Positions 33,991 through 45,330 of a stretch of 64,000 bases of DNA are shown here, piece by piece. Made by a program: the position numbers and the translations under genes. The DNA lies in NCBI RefSeq assembly GCF_031143425.1, contig NC_090444.1, positions 56,849,533 to 56,913,532 on the forward strand, in the 5' to 3' direction. The notes beneath the pieces were generated by a model. The model worked only from the letters and a program-made list of their open reading frames with translations. It searched no databases and was not told the origin of the DNA. Source of the stretch: Pleurodeles waltl (lineage: Eukaryota; Chordata; Amphibia; Caudata; Salamandridae). How positions within the stretch are numbered: position 1 is the first letter of the stretch; every line of letters starts with the position of its first letter.

Positions 33991-34291
33991 GGTGAGTCCT
34001 TTGCATTCAGTGTACTATTTCGTCCGTGCTTTTGATGTCATTGGTACCGCCCCGGAAAAGGTAGCGGATTGACCTCTTGTAATATGGTGGGGGGTACATT
34101 GTCTTCCGCCTGGCTGTTGCCGGTTACCACCGCGGAGCTTGTTGCTACCGCCTTGGAAGTCGATGTGTTAAAGTGGCTGTCTATGTGGGCAGTTTCCGCT
34201 GTGGTCATAATTCCACTTTTTTTACTGCCGGCCTGTTGGCGGTATTTCCGTCGCTTTATCACAGACCGTCAGGGTTGTAATGAGGGCATAA

Positions 34292-35490
34292 GTCATAAAG
34301 TGGCTTGATGCATTGTGCAAAATCAGGAAGGTAAGTTCTGCAGAAGTCGAAGAAACTAAGTAAAGACTGCAATTTCTTGATAGTATTTGATGGCTGGAGT
34401 TGAGCACTCTTCTCTAAAAAGTCTTGCCTTCATTTGATAGTTTGTATCCTAGGAACAATACACTGAGAAAGGCTATTTTAGTTTTCTTGAAATTAAATTT
34501 GTATCCAAGGGCTGCGAATCTACGAAGGTTCGGATCGACCCTGACAAGATGAATGTTGAGGTCATCATCTCTAAGATAGGACAATGCTTCAGGATCAGTA
34601 TCATGCAGTATTGATGTTACAGCCCTGGGCTATTCTTGTAGCCTTGGGGCAAACAACAGAATAGTTTTCGTGAGCCAAATGAGAATGCATTCAGGTCCCA
34701 ACGTTCGTGTGCTAAGTTCTGGCAGAAATGTTTTTTGGAGATATCCAAGTTTGTTTTGTATTTTTTAAGCATTATGTTGTTAATTAGTGCTGTGTGAATT
34801 TTGAATTGGGTATGTGCGAGTATGACTGTTTAAGTGTTTGTGATCTTAGACTATTCTGTATGAATAGGTGGGTTTTGCAACAGAGAATAATGAGTTATTC
34901 ATTGCAGAGACACAGGGCTCAATTGGTCCCTGGTACTCAAGCTGAGTGAGGATCTCCCAAACTGGGGCTTCAGCTTTGTGTTTAACAGGATATTGGGTCT
35001 GAGGCTCGGATGTAGACCTAGTCGCTATAATATGATAAGGAGAAGCCTTATCCCAACATACATGGTTGCTGTATAGCGCAGGTGCCTGTGCTAAAACCCA
35101 GTTGACAGCATAGGCTTGTTTTAATGCTTCTGGAACAAGATCGGAGAAAGAAGGCAAAATGACATTTTCCCCATGTGGGAGCTTACGGACATGCTCAGGT
35201 GGTCAGTCGCTTTCGGCCAATAGGATATCACAACTGACTTCATCCCAGCATATTACACTAATGGTGCACTCTATGTCTCCCTCGATTTGGATGTTTCAAT
35301 CATAAACCCAGTCGGATGGGAGAACGCACCCGTCCGCAGTCTTGACTCCAATAAAGTTGCTAATTACTGTCACATCTAGTTGATCTTTCAGACTGTGGTG
35401 ACATTTCGTGACTTCTGCTGTGCTGCCTAACAGTGTCACACCCCAAGTCTTGTTCTTCAGCAATGTTCTCAAGTTTACTGGCTTTTGTAA
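34292..35490 (-). pseudogene. Endogenous retrovirus pro-pol: protease end and RT fingers/palm
   Basis: Minus-strand frames show a protease-like LLGST near 35,430, then an RT start: KAEAPVWEILTQLEYQGPIE, SLFSVAKPTYSYRIV (34,846-35,157), and further down a YLRDDD motif (34,559-34,579) at the place of the catalytic YxDD. GYKFNFKKTKIAFLSVLFLG and then LQSLLSFFDFCRTYLPDF follow. Many stops and shifts occur between. The piece ends at 34,292, the edge of Harbinger B. The next part of RT is at 17,420. Confidence 0.8.
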
Positions 35491-35714
35491 TTGAAAATGC
35501 TAAAATAGTGTTTCCCTAAAATTGCGACTATTTTGTGAATCGCAAATTATGACTTGCAAATAAGAAATTTCATATTAAATGTATGAAGCATTCGCAATTT
35601 GCGAATAGTGACAAAACGGGGATTTTGCAAGTGCAATTTACCACCAACTTAAATCAGGTGGTAATCAGGCCCATCCTATATAAAGTGCCCAAAATGCATC
35701 AGCCTTTTTCAGCA

Positions 35715-36830
35715 ATGGCTGCACTCTACATCATGGCGAAAAAGATGAGGATCCTGGCAGGTTTGAGGAGATGGAGGAGGAGACGGGAGTGCATTTTCAG
35801 AGTGTGCATTACTCTCTTTGATCAGACAGAGGAGGAAGTATTTGATAAGTATAGGTTGAACTCTGCCATGATACCGGACCTAATAGCAGATTTTCAACTG
35901 CAGCCACACACACACAGAACCAATGCCATACCCACGCCTGTGCAGGTAATATTCTCCCTGCACCTCTTAGCCTCAGGAAGCTATCAAGGGGTCATAGCAG
36001 CAGCTAGAGGGGTGTCTCAAAGTGCACTCTAACGCTTCCTAAATGCATTCCTCAGTTGCAAAGTTATCAATAATGAATCTGCACATCAAACTCCACAACA
36101 CCCAGAAGACATAAAGCTAACTAAGTTAAATTTCTTACAGGTAGCCCATTTTCCACATCATTGGCTGCAATGATGGGATACATGTGGCAATCTGTCCACT
36201 ATCTGAAACTGAGTACATATACAAGAATAGAAAAAATAGAATAGAATAGAAACAATTGCCATTCGATTAACATACAGGTCATTTGCAATGCATTCATTAT
36301 CATAACTGACTTAGTGGCCAGATTCCCTGGTAGCACACATGATTCATACAATTTTAGAAGGATACCTACTTGGTAATGTAACAGAGAACAATGCAGCACA
36401 TCGTATAAGTGACATCACAGATAACAATAACTCATTATACACTCCTGTCAGTGTAGGAGACAGTGCATATACAGTTCAGTCCTTCATCCTAACACCATAC
36501 CTCAATCCAGCCACGCCAAGTGAAGGATGATGCAATGCGTCACATAGGAGGACGCGAAGTGTGATTGAAAGGACCTTTGGACTGCTGAAGAGTCACTTCT
36601 GGTACCTGCATAAAAGTGGGGGCGCACTACTATACCTCCTACAAGATTATGTCTACATGTGCTATGTTGCATAACATCGCTACAACAAGAGGCATACCAG
36701 TGGAACCCACAGATAAGGACTCAGATGAGGATGATGACCCCTTGCCACCCCTTCACCCAGAAGACTGAACTAGAGCAGCAGAATGCAGGCAAAGACGTGC
36801 TGAGATTATACGCGACTATTTCTGATGTAA
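35715..36830 (+). pseudogene. Harbinger F transposase (HARBI1-like)
   Basis: The ATG at 35,715 starts MAALYIMAKKMRILAGLRRW with an Arg-rich run, then DKYRLNSAMIPDLIADFQLQ and LHLLASGSYQGVIAAARGVS. After a stop and shift come the first Asp block (GCNDGIHVAI, near 36,170), HSINIQVICNAF, ARFPGSTHDSYNFRR (near 36,325), GDSAYTVQSFILTPYLNP (near 36,461) and RRTRSVIERTFGLLKSHF (near 36,560). The Asp of GDS and the Glu of IERTFG are in the same frame and exactly 35 residues apart, with one TGA between them. All three catalytic residues survive, but stops and frameshifts make it a pseudogene. Confidence 0.8.
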
Positions 36831-37599
36831 GTAATGACAAGACAACGTCTTGTTCAATTGTTTGCTATATGTATCACATTTATTGCCTTAACTTCAGGTC
36901 AATTATGTGGGCATAGGACATAGGTATTCCAAAAGCATAATCAGCATTCAATTACTATGTCATACCATTAGCATCATTGTATCAATACATTAACACAAAG
37001 TATGGGAGATACTGAACATCTCCACATTACTTTTTATGTCCACGCACTCCGCTAGAATGCTCAGTGGGCTCAGCTGCACCTCTTGTTGAAGGTTCTGAGA
37101 TAGTACCGTGTCTGGAATTGTGAAACCGAGGATCTATTACAGGGACTGTGACACTAGTGAGGCTAGAGAGCTCCTCACTATGGCCACCACCCAACTCACT
37201 GTTTGCAGCACTCCGGCCTGTCTGCATTGTCTCCAATGTATTAGTGACTTGCACCAATCCTCATTCAACATCCCCACTGCAATGTGCCATTACAACTTGC
37301 ATGCTCACAGCTCGTTGTGACAGCAAAGCAGTTAAATTAGTGAGGCGATTAACAGATCTACTGAACCCATCCAACCTACCCATCAATTGGTGATGGTACC
37401 TACAGTGGGTGACATGGTCCTGCTACATTACAGAGTTCCTTAATTGCATTTGTCATCTCCCTTAGGTGTTCTGCTGTTGCTTGCTGTCCTTCATGCAGCT
37501 TGCACATATTGTGATTGATAGACATCAAACGCCTGTGCATTGATTTCATCTGAGCAAACCACCAAAAAGAGATGGATCCTCACCTTCCTCTATGCTCTA

Positions 37600-37900
37600 T
37601 CTGACTTCTTTACTACGGCTCCTGAGGGGAGTATATTGGTGCTAGAACAGGGACTGATGTCTGTGGGTGCGTCTACCATCAGAAGGTGGTGTATGTACAT
37701 CTTCTTGCAACTCATCAGAGTCCTGAGTAAATTCAGGGATGGGTTCCACTCTTGCCCTGCGACTGGGTGGTGCTGGTATAATGGACTCAATTCTGTCAGT
37801 ATCAGCCTGTGGCTGGTTTTCCTCATCCCCCCCCTGTTTCAGTTTCTGCTGCATCAGGTGCAGGAACATTTGCAACAACAATGCACAGCATGTCAGTCAT
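37600..37900 (-). pseudogene. Harbinger F Myb-like gene, exon 2 remnant
   Basis: The minus-strand frame holds GGDEENQPQADTDRIESIIP and a Pro/Arg stretch, then TPPSDGRR. An acidic, Pro-rich second exon is usual for Harbinger Myb-like proteins. Later helical parts are not recognisable. Confidence 0.4.
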
Positions 37901-38190
37901 GATATTCCTTTTGCATGTCTCATTTCACAGTTACATTTTTAGTAAACATTTTCCCTGGCATAGTGTCTCTAATTGTCTGTTGTGTTGTCTCTCTGTTTGG
38001 TGTTGTACAATACTGCTATTTATGTAGTAGGTGCACTTTTGGGATACAGACTTCAACTCCCATAAGGCATTGTTGTGTAGAATGAAAAATGTGGCATAGA
38101 CTGTTTTTCACAGTGCAGGGTAACATTGCAATTTTCTAAGGGACATTTGTACATGCACTTATGGTGATTCAAATCATTACTGCCCTTACC

Positions 38191-38721
38191 TTTGCTGGTG
38201 TCCATTATGCCTGAGGTTTCTATGTCAGTGACAGCACCTACTGTTTCAGGCTGCAGAGTTGACTCCACCATGTACTCCAAGGGGATGGACAGTGTCTGGG
38301 AAGATGGTCCACTGACAGTGCTCCTTGATTCCTTCAGCCTGCTTGCTACCATCTCCTTGGCACATGAATGTAAGTCTTACCAGCGCTTGAGTATCTCCTC
38401 AATTGTACGCTGTGCAACACCCACCGCACTGATTTTAGTCTGGATGTCAGTCCACAATTTCCTCTTCTCCGGGACATATAGTGAGTATTTGCCAAATAAC
38501 TGGTCATGGTTCCTTATCACCTCTTCTGTGCGCACCTCCAATTCCTGCTCATTGAATTTAAGTTTTATTTTTCTCCCTCCTGTGTCCTTGCCATTGTCCT
38601 CTCCTGGCTGACTCTCCTGAGTGCCTTCCTGGAGATGTGCTGGGTTTATCTGCCTGCTCCTGTGGCTATGACTTCTGGAAACAGCATGTACTGACTCACT
38701 TCCTGGTTGGGATGCCATCAT
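38191..38721 (-). pseudogene. Harbinger F Myb/SANT-like gene, exon 1
   Basis: The frame from the ATG at 38,721 gives a Ser/His-rich start, then KIKLKFNEQELEVRTEEVI, EKRKLWTDIQTKISAVGVAQ, RTIEEILKRW and a TAA at about 38,374. After the stop the same frame continues as DLHSCAKEMVASRLKES to a donor (ag|gtaagg) near 38,190. The pattern F...W...KRW is that of the Myb/SANT-like domain. This is the partner gene of the transposase at 35,715-36,830. Confidence 0.75.
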
Positions 38722-38889
38722 GCTGCTCCAGAATACAAAAGTCGCAGTTTGTGATTTCCAAATACAGATTTGCTATTTTACTGAAACGCTATTTGGTACT
38801 CGCTATTTGCAATTGCGAATTTTTGTTAATCGCAAATAATTATGTGATTGCCATGTTACATTGCATTTTGGAATCTCTCAGAGTCGCTG

Positions 38890-39822
38890 TTATATAGCCA
38901 ATGCTACTGCTTCCCTTTTAATGTAATTAAGTATTCTTGAGGAGACTGAGTCGAAGTTACGCACCAGTGTCATCCCCAAACCTAGGCCTAGAGCAGCCAC
39001 TTTATTCTGAATTTGTTTTAACACTTCCGGTAAATTGGCAAGTGTCGGGGTACCATGTGTGGTAGTATAAATCGCAGCAAAAACTCTACCCCATGTGGCG
39101 CAGTCATCCACTCAGTGAACCATCCTGAATGGTAAGCAAAGTGTGAGAATTTTATGCTTTTCCTGTGGTTCTGTATGGGGAAATACAGCTTCCAACTGAA
39201 TAGTGTTCTGGGCCATCCATAACAGGATTATCTCCTGTTCTGTGGGCACTTTGCCCATGATAGAATGAACTGTTTGTGGATTAATTCCAGTAGTGGCCAA
39301 ATGATATCCAGCGGGTGCTGGTGGTGTTGGACGCCCTGGTGTTGTGTCCAAAGTTTGCATTACGAACTGAACAAGTCATCTATATCGTGTTACTAGCACA
39401 TTGTAAAGATTGCGCAGATCAGCTGCCTGCATGTTTTGCACACTGGGGTGAGGTGTGTATGTGGCAAACATAGGTCACGTTGGTCCGTCATTACCTAAAG
39501 TGCCTAATCTCATGGTTTGTATTACGTGTGGTATCATGCCATTAAACCAGTTCTGATGTTCTTGATAAGTAATCGATATTTTAGGATACTGGTATGCTTG
39601 ATACCGTTGTGATACATGCGCAATTCTGTATGTGTGGAATGTGAATGTAGTGTTGTCTTCCTCAGGAAAGGTAACCCAGGAATAAAATGTTTCTGTTTTG
39701 TAAGCTTCATTAGCATCTTCAATTAATGTAACACCCCTGCCCTCATCTGACAAGCCATGCGCTATTAGGTGACGTGTTAATGAATGCTTGACATTCTCTG
39801 GAATGTCTATGTTGTTAGCCAT
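38890..39822 (-). pseudogene. Endogenous retrovirus gag (matrix and capsid)
   Basis: Three consecutive minus-strand frames. 39,822-39,475 starts MANNIDIPENVKHSLTRHLI and would be the N-terminal (matrix) part. 39,360-39,112 holds INPQTVHSIMGKVPTEQEII, which resembles the start of a capsid N-terminal domain. 39,111-38,890 continues as capsid (ANLPEVLKQIQNKVAALGLG). The assignment to gag rests on this pattern and on its place upstream of pro-pol on the same strand. No nucleocapsid zinc knuckle was found, probably because Harbinger F interrupts that region. Confidence 0.6.
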
Positions 39823-41592
39823 ATTATGAAAAGGGTAAAGAGGTGGAACACAAAGTGGGGAGAAATGCCTCTTAAAAGTTTGTGCTCAAACAACCTAGAA
39901 CCTAATTAGGTGCTCCCTGTTCAGCTGAGGAGGAGCTACCCAAAGACCATGGTCATCTCCATATAATGGTACTTAGGGTACCTGTTATGTGTGAGACAGT
40001 GATACTCAGGGCATCTGTAAATTAGTGCTTGAACACCTTTGTTGGTGGTGCCATGTCAAAATTGGACTCTTGCTCTAGGCCAAACTGCTGGTTTTGGGAT
40101 GACAGTACTTTTCTTTGTAGACGACTATGCCAATCTTACAACATGTCGGAACTGTTGGCCTAACCCTCCTGTCTCACAAGCAGACCCTTACAAAAACCCA
40201 AACAGTAGAAGGTGATTTGTGGCAGGGTTTACACATGGACTCAAGAGTGTGACATCTCAGGGGAGTCGTGGTTAAACGGAGATTACCCTTTTCTCACATG
40301 AGCAAAAAGTCTCAGTAATCCACAGGCAATGAAGGAGATGCAGTAAAGTTTTCAATTTATTTTATTAACAAGACTATAATCTACTGTAAACTACATGGGC
40401 TGCAATGATTAGGATAATGAACAATGCAACAAACAGAATTGTAAAAATGAGAGTCGTGAATATAGAGACACCCATCAACTTGCAATAACATGAGATGTAA
40501 AATCGGCCCTAATACCCTAGCATGATGAACCTAAACTCTAACCTAATTAGAGCTAGGTGTTTTAAACCTAATCTGTCAGTACCATGTCCATAAGGAAATC
40601 ACCCCAACCCTTGTTACTGTTGAGATGGGGCAACTCACCTGAAAAGCAGGATGTCTGCAGGGGCAATGGTATGCCCCCGACCTCCTGGAACACCTCTCGT
40701 CACTTCCTGGTGGACACAGAAACCCCGGCAGGTGTCCCAAAAGGATAGGGGGAGTGGAAGAGAAAGAGACAAAAAACTACCACGTATTGCCGGTCCAGCC
40801 AGGCACCTTGTATCTTCGGGGGGCAGGCCATTGTTGACAGAGTGGGACAAGAGTGGAACAGCTGTTTCTCCATGATGACACAACCATCTCTAAACACCTA
40901 CTAATAAAGACATCATCTGCCAAAAAAAGACTTGAGACTTTCTTCAACTTCATATTTCCTGTTACCTGCAACACGTCACCAGGATTACGTTTTCTTGCTA
41001 TACTGTTGGACATTATACTCTGTGTGCTGTGGCCTTCTTGTTCCATTTTGTCCTGGGGTACTCCTAGTACCCGTTTGGTGCCTATCGGGTAGTAAGGCAC
41101 CGGGCCAGTTTGCACCAGACTTTTGCTTTGTACGTTTGTACCTATTAAGATACTATATGCTTACTGCCTAGAAGTGCGGCGCCTTTCACCCTTACTACCC
41201 CTATGTCTCTCCTCCCAGGTTATTGTTGACAGAGTGATAGCAGAGATAGTGCACTCAACTTCCTTGAAACTGAACCTCTCTTTCTGATATAGGCACAGGA
41301 GTGGTAGAAGAAAACCGGGATGCTCCAGCACTTTTCTTGGATATTAATAATCGTTGGCACAATTACTAACACTGCATTACCAAAAACCCAAACTGAGTAC
41401 CATAACAATAAGCACTGTGACACTAGGGCTGGCTTCACAGAGATTCACTGGAACACAAGAGCATTAATTGTATCATGTATAACTTTCCTGCATGCATAGG
41501 TTTAAACTAAAAGGAACAAAAACAGTCCAAGAAATACAAATGTCCACTCTGGGTTTAAACAGTTAAGGTGGCACAGTTTGGTTTGGTTTCAC

Positions 41593-41612
41593 TGTGTGTG
41601 TGTGTGTGTGTG
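41593..41612. repeat. (TG)n microsatellite
   Basis: A perfect run of about ten TG units. Confidence 0.9.
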
Positions 41613-42117
41613 AGAAACCCTTCAAAAGCAAATTCCTCAAACCTGAAACCTGAAACACAGGCATGAATGACACAATTTAAATCCAAGAGCTATGCTATTA
41701 GAGAAAGAAAAGTCACGTAAATGCTCTTTTAAAATTGCACTGTCACTTGTAGTACTTGAGCTTAAGCAGATTTCCTGAAGCACATTTAGGCAAGTAACTA
41801 CGATAATAACGTAGAATGTTCAGAAATGCACTTGTCTCTTCAAGATAAGCACTCTGCCAAAATACGAGCTCTGAAATACACCAGCTGTTCTAGGAAAGCA
41901 CGGCGCTAAAAGTACAAACTGCCTGGAGAATACTAGTCACTTAGCTTCAGTCTTTTAGGGAGTGCTGAAGGAATGCCTGGAGTCAGCTAGTACAGTAACA
42001 AAGAAAAGAATTGCCTCAAAAGTCCTGAATACAAGGATGACAGCAGGGGCTGGACTGCCAAATCAGATGCTGAGTTCAAGAAGCAAAACAAAGCCAAGCA
42101 GGGAGGCATGCTTCACT

Positions 42118-42145
42118 CTGTTATTTATAGCCAATCAGGAAAGCA
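42118..42145 (-). promoter_or_regulatory. Candidate promoter (CCAAT-type box and TATA box)
   Basis: The minus strand reads 'gattggctataaataac': an inverted CCAAT box abutting TATAAATA. It faces the gag at 39,822. It could be the core promoter of the retrovirus's 5' LTR, but the ~2.3 kb gap is long and no LTR ends were seen. Confidence 0.25.
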
Positions 42146-42944
42146 GTTGAGTTTCCACATGTGGATGAGTCCCCACACCCAATTAGAAGCACATGTCTGC
42201 ACCACACTCAATTAGAAGTACATGTCTACACCTGCTCACATTAGCAAACAAGCATTGGTAAAACAAGCATTGATAAAACCAATTCTATAACACAGCACAT
42301 TATGTTTACTTAGAAACATGAAGGTTTAACCAAGAACAGAGATATGATATAACCCTAATCCCTGGGGATGCTGAAGATAACGCAGGAGGCACCTTGGGGA
42401 TTCCTGACAGTTACCTTGGAATGAGGTCTCTAGATCAGACTCCGTGGGGACACAAAGGGTGGATCTGCATCAAGGCAACGTGTAGCATAGATAGCGCTGA
42501 TGGCATCTGGTAGGAATCACTCTGATAACCTTGTCTGTGTGAGATGTATTTATACAGATGTTGTAGGACCCCTGACACAGGTATGTCCCCAAACGATAGA
42601 TAAGCAGGCATTCTTGGGGTGGCAATTACATAAACAATTTCCCTCCAAATGTACATTATGTTCCTGTCACATGTAAATGAGAAAGAACATGATGCGAATA
42701 CCTATGTCTATCACTTGTCTTAGACACTGATAGTGTCGTCTTTACAGAGTTGCACTGATAACGTGAAATCAAAATATCTTCCTAACTATAAACATAGCAG
42801 CCATCTTGGAAGAAGTAATTAAATACATGTGTTAAAACAGAGCAGGCTACGTAGGTTAAAGGTCACTATGTAATGGGGGCACAGGCCTGCAAGCCAGGAG
42901 GCTAAGCAAAACTCATGATTCCCAATAAAAACTAAATAGGATCC

Positions 42945-44600
42945 ACTACACATCTTTTATCCACAGTAGCATGTGAATGTGAGGAGCACCTCTTGCCTTG
43001 TACTCTTTCCGCCAAAAGAAATCACTTACTTCAACACAGGAGGATTGGTTTTGTTGCAGATAAAAGCAAGTATAGCTTGAAACTGGTGTTTGAAATATCT
43101 ACAAACACTAGCAGGATCTAATGAGCACAGTTCTCCAGCTGTCTTCAAATTGATATCTTTTAGATTAGAGTTTAACTTACTCAAAGATTCTGTGAGATCA
43201 TACCACACATACCCTGCACAACTCAATGTCAAAAACCAGGTTGGTGGTCCCAAGTTTCAAAGCATACACTTCAGTTCTCCATGACGCTAAAACTAATATT
43301 TGTTTTTACCCCATTGGCACACCATTAAATTAATCAAGCTGTAGTCAAAGTTCTCATCCTTTTCTTGAACTTTGTCCATAAAATCTCTTGCAGATATATT
43401 TTGAAGATTAACTCCAGTTTTTTTAATGTGATTCACAGCATAGGAAAGTCCAGACAAATCACTCTCAAACATAAGGTGAAATATGAAAGGGATACACGAT
43501 CTAAATCTTGAATCCTCTGAACATCATCATGTTGATTAATATTCAGCTGCTGGTATTTGTATGGGCTGGTCATCATACCAACCTGCTACTCCACTGGGAA
43601 ACAAGTGTGGAAAACAGCGAGCCTCGAAAGTGTTTTCCCACACACTCATGGGAGCTCCTGTAGCTTGCTTCATTTGGAAAGTGTCAATAGCATCACCAAT
43701 TACTTCTTTTGAATGTAACAGGTGGATAATGTAGTGCTCATAAATTTGTTATAATTGGGATGGATCTACATTTTCTATTTCCCCACTCCCCGGCAAACTG
43801 TCATCCTCAACATATGGAACATCAGGTTCCACATTTACATTCTTATAATAAACATTATTTTTGCATCAGGTATAACATTGCTTCTTTACCTTTATTAACA
43901 TCAATTAGCTCTTGCCAAATTGTTTTATTCTTAGTTGGTACACCATTTACCAAGATAATAAGCAGCTCTTCATAATCTTTCTCTACTGTTACAGTTTCAA
44001 CATTTTTTAAAGTCTAATGACAAATAAACAACTTTTCTTTTAAGGCCATTTAATAAGTCTGTTGGATGCAGTTTATCTGTTTTTGGTTCAATACCTTGAA
44101 ATGGATGTACAGATTGTATAAGGATAGGTTCATATGCATTCAAGCCTCTTAGTTGTTCTGGAATAGTCACAAGTTCTAATCTGGTATACACTGCTCCAGC
44201 TGGTGTTTTCTCGTCCTCTAACTTATCATAGATGTATTGACATATAACTTGGTGAGTGGACAAGTCAAAACACTCAGCTACAAATACATAAACTCTTGCC
44301 ACTTTTCCCTTACAGTTTTGGAAAACACATCTACATTTTGTGTTTGACTTTTATAGTGAATGAGTTAACAGCAAATGCCAATATAGTTTGGCTTTTAAGA
44401 AAAGGCAGTATTAAACTTTGTAATCTCTTGTTGACAATTCTCAGTAGCAAGACCTGTGCTCTCTTCCTCAATACTACACCTACTAATTCTTCATTATCTC
44501 TAGAATTCTCTTTAGGACCAAAGAATGGAAACTGCACATCCTCACAAACCTTTTCTACCTCTTCTACAGTACCATGCGAAAGTACTCTATTCATCTTTCC
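42945..44600 (-). pseudogene. Helitron Rep/helicase protein, N-terminal half
   Basis: Broken minus-strand frames give, in order: an N-terminal region with TIPEQLRGLNAYEPILIQSV (near 44,150), like the domain that precedes Rep in animal Helitrons; EARCFPHLFPSGVAGWYDD (near 43,590); EDSRFRSCIPFIFHLMFESD and LSYAVNHIKKTGVNLQNISA (43,500-43,400); then GPPTWFLTLSCAGYVWYDL and LCSLDPASVCRYFKHQFQAI (43,253-43,026). The HUH motif of the rolling-circle Rep nuclease follows in EYKARGAPHIHMLLW (HIH within 42,961-42,990). The homology stops at about 42,945, before the Rep Tyr residues and the helicase. At least four frameshifts and several stops are present. Confidence 0.8.
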
Positions 44601-44879
44601 TAAACACCCTCATGCTGGACTCTTCACAAAGTAAAGTCTCCTAACTAAACCTTGTGTTTTTGAATAACTGCCAATATCCTAAAATGATGAAAGGTGTTTT
44701 GGCACACTTTATTGGGTGAACATGCTAATGAATGACCTAGTAAATTAATATACTTTCTAACCTTGCACGGGTCTAATCCTTGCATACTTTATGAAAGGGG
44801 GGTGCTAACTTGTTAGGGGGGGGTGAAAAAATGGCACAGGGAAATCTAAGAGACACTTTTAACACCTGCTGAGAGCATG

Positions 44880-45330
44880 TGTTAAAAGGGGGCATACCTT
44901 TATTTATAATGGTACCCCATGTACACTGCAGGAGTGGCGCCAAAATTATGGCTCTACTCCTGCAGAGTACATCAATAACATTAAAAAAATGAAGCTATTG
45001 CCCCCTGGCAGTAGGTGGGGACTAATGGGTGCAAGGAAAGTGGTGCTGCACTAGGTGCAGTGCCACCTTTGTTAAATCTGCCCTTAACAGATTACCTTGT
45101 GCCATTTTTACGGCACCCTAACTGGGGGAATGCCCCCCTTGCATACACTAAGCCTTTCACAGGCATTATGTGGCACTGGGGTTTACAAAGTTGCACAATA
45201 CATATTGCACCACTTTGTAAATATGGCATGGGGAAAATGCCCCTTAAGAACTGCCTTAGTGTAAAAAGAAATGATGCTATGGCAGCACTAAGGTGGTGCT
45301 AGGGGCTCTTAAACCTGCCTCTTAGTCTAA
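44880..45330. repeat. Dispersed repeat (non-autonomous element), partly shared with 105-235
   Basis: Moderately GC-rich sequence with 'ggtgctgcactaggtgcagtgccac' and 'ttgtaaatatggca', unlike its AT-rich flanks. The first part is shared with 105-235. The class cannot be decided. Confidence 0.4.

Larger units (their letters stand above)
17421..34291. mobile_element. Harbinger B (outer), inserted in the retroviral RT, with TAA duplication
   Basis: The left end is TAA (17,421-17,423) followed by 'ggccctcactgcgac'. The right end is 'gttgtaatgagggca' followed by TAA (34,289-34,291). The two 15-bp ends are inverted repeats matching at 11 positions, with the internal mismatches being transitions. 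A 3-bp TWA target duplication is the Harbinger hallmark. The flanks on both sides belong to one retroviral RT. Inside are a Myb-like gene (17,991-19,550), the 3' half of a transposase (20,032-20,613, minus), the nested Harbinger C from 20,617, and a short exon-like piece near 33,860-33,990. Confidence 0.8.
35510..38870. mobile_element. Harbinger F, inserted between gag and pro of the retrovirus
   Basis: Both edges are AT-rich with words such as 'ttgcgac', 'gaatcgcaaat' on the left and 'aattgcgaatttttgttaatcgcaaat' on the right, in inverted relation. Inside are a plus-strand transposase and a minus-strand Myb-like gene, pointing toward each other. The retroviral gag ends at its right edge and the protease/RT starts at its left edge. 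Exact ends and target duplication could not be set. Confidence 0.65.
39840..42940. other. Upstream flank of the retrovirus; LTR not resolved
   Basis: By position this should contain the leader and 5' LTR of the minus-strand retrovirus. I see AATAAA-type words on the minus strand near 40,365 and a TATA/CCAAT pair near 42,130, but no second LTR to compare with and no certain primer-binding site. A (TG)n run lies at 41,593-41,612. No gene was recognised, including in the 112-codon frame at 40,777-41,115. Confidence 0.4.

Noticed and set aside
35510..38870. Assignment of exact ends and target duplication to Harbinger F
   Set aside because: Inverted AT-rich words are visible on both sides, but I could not find matching 3-bp duplications with confidence.
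42118..42145. Firm call of the retroviral 5' LTR promoter
   Set aside because: The CCAAT/TATA pair is suggestive, but there is no LTR border, primer-binding site or second LTR to support it, so it is listed only at low confidence.
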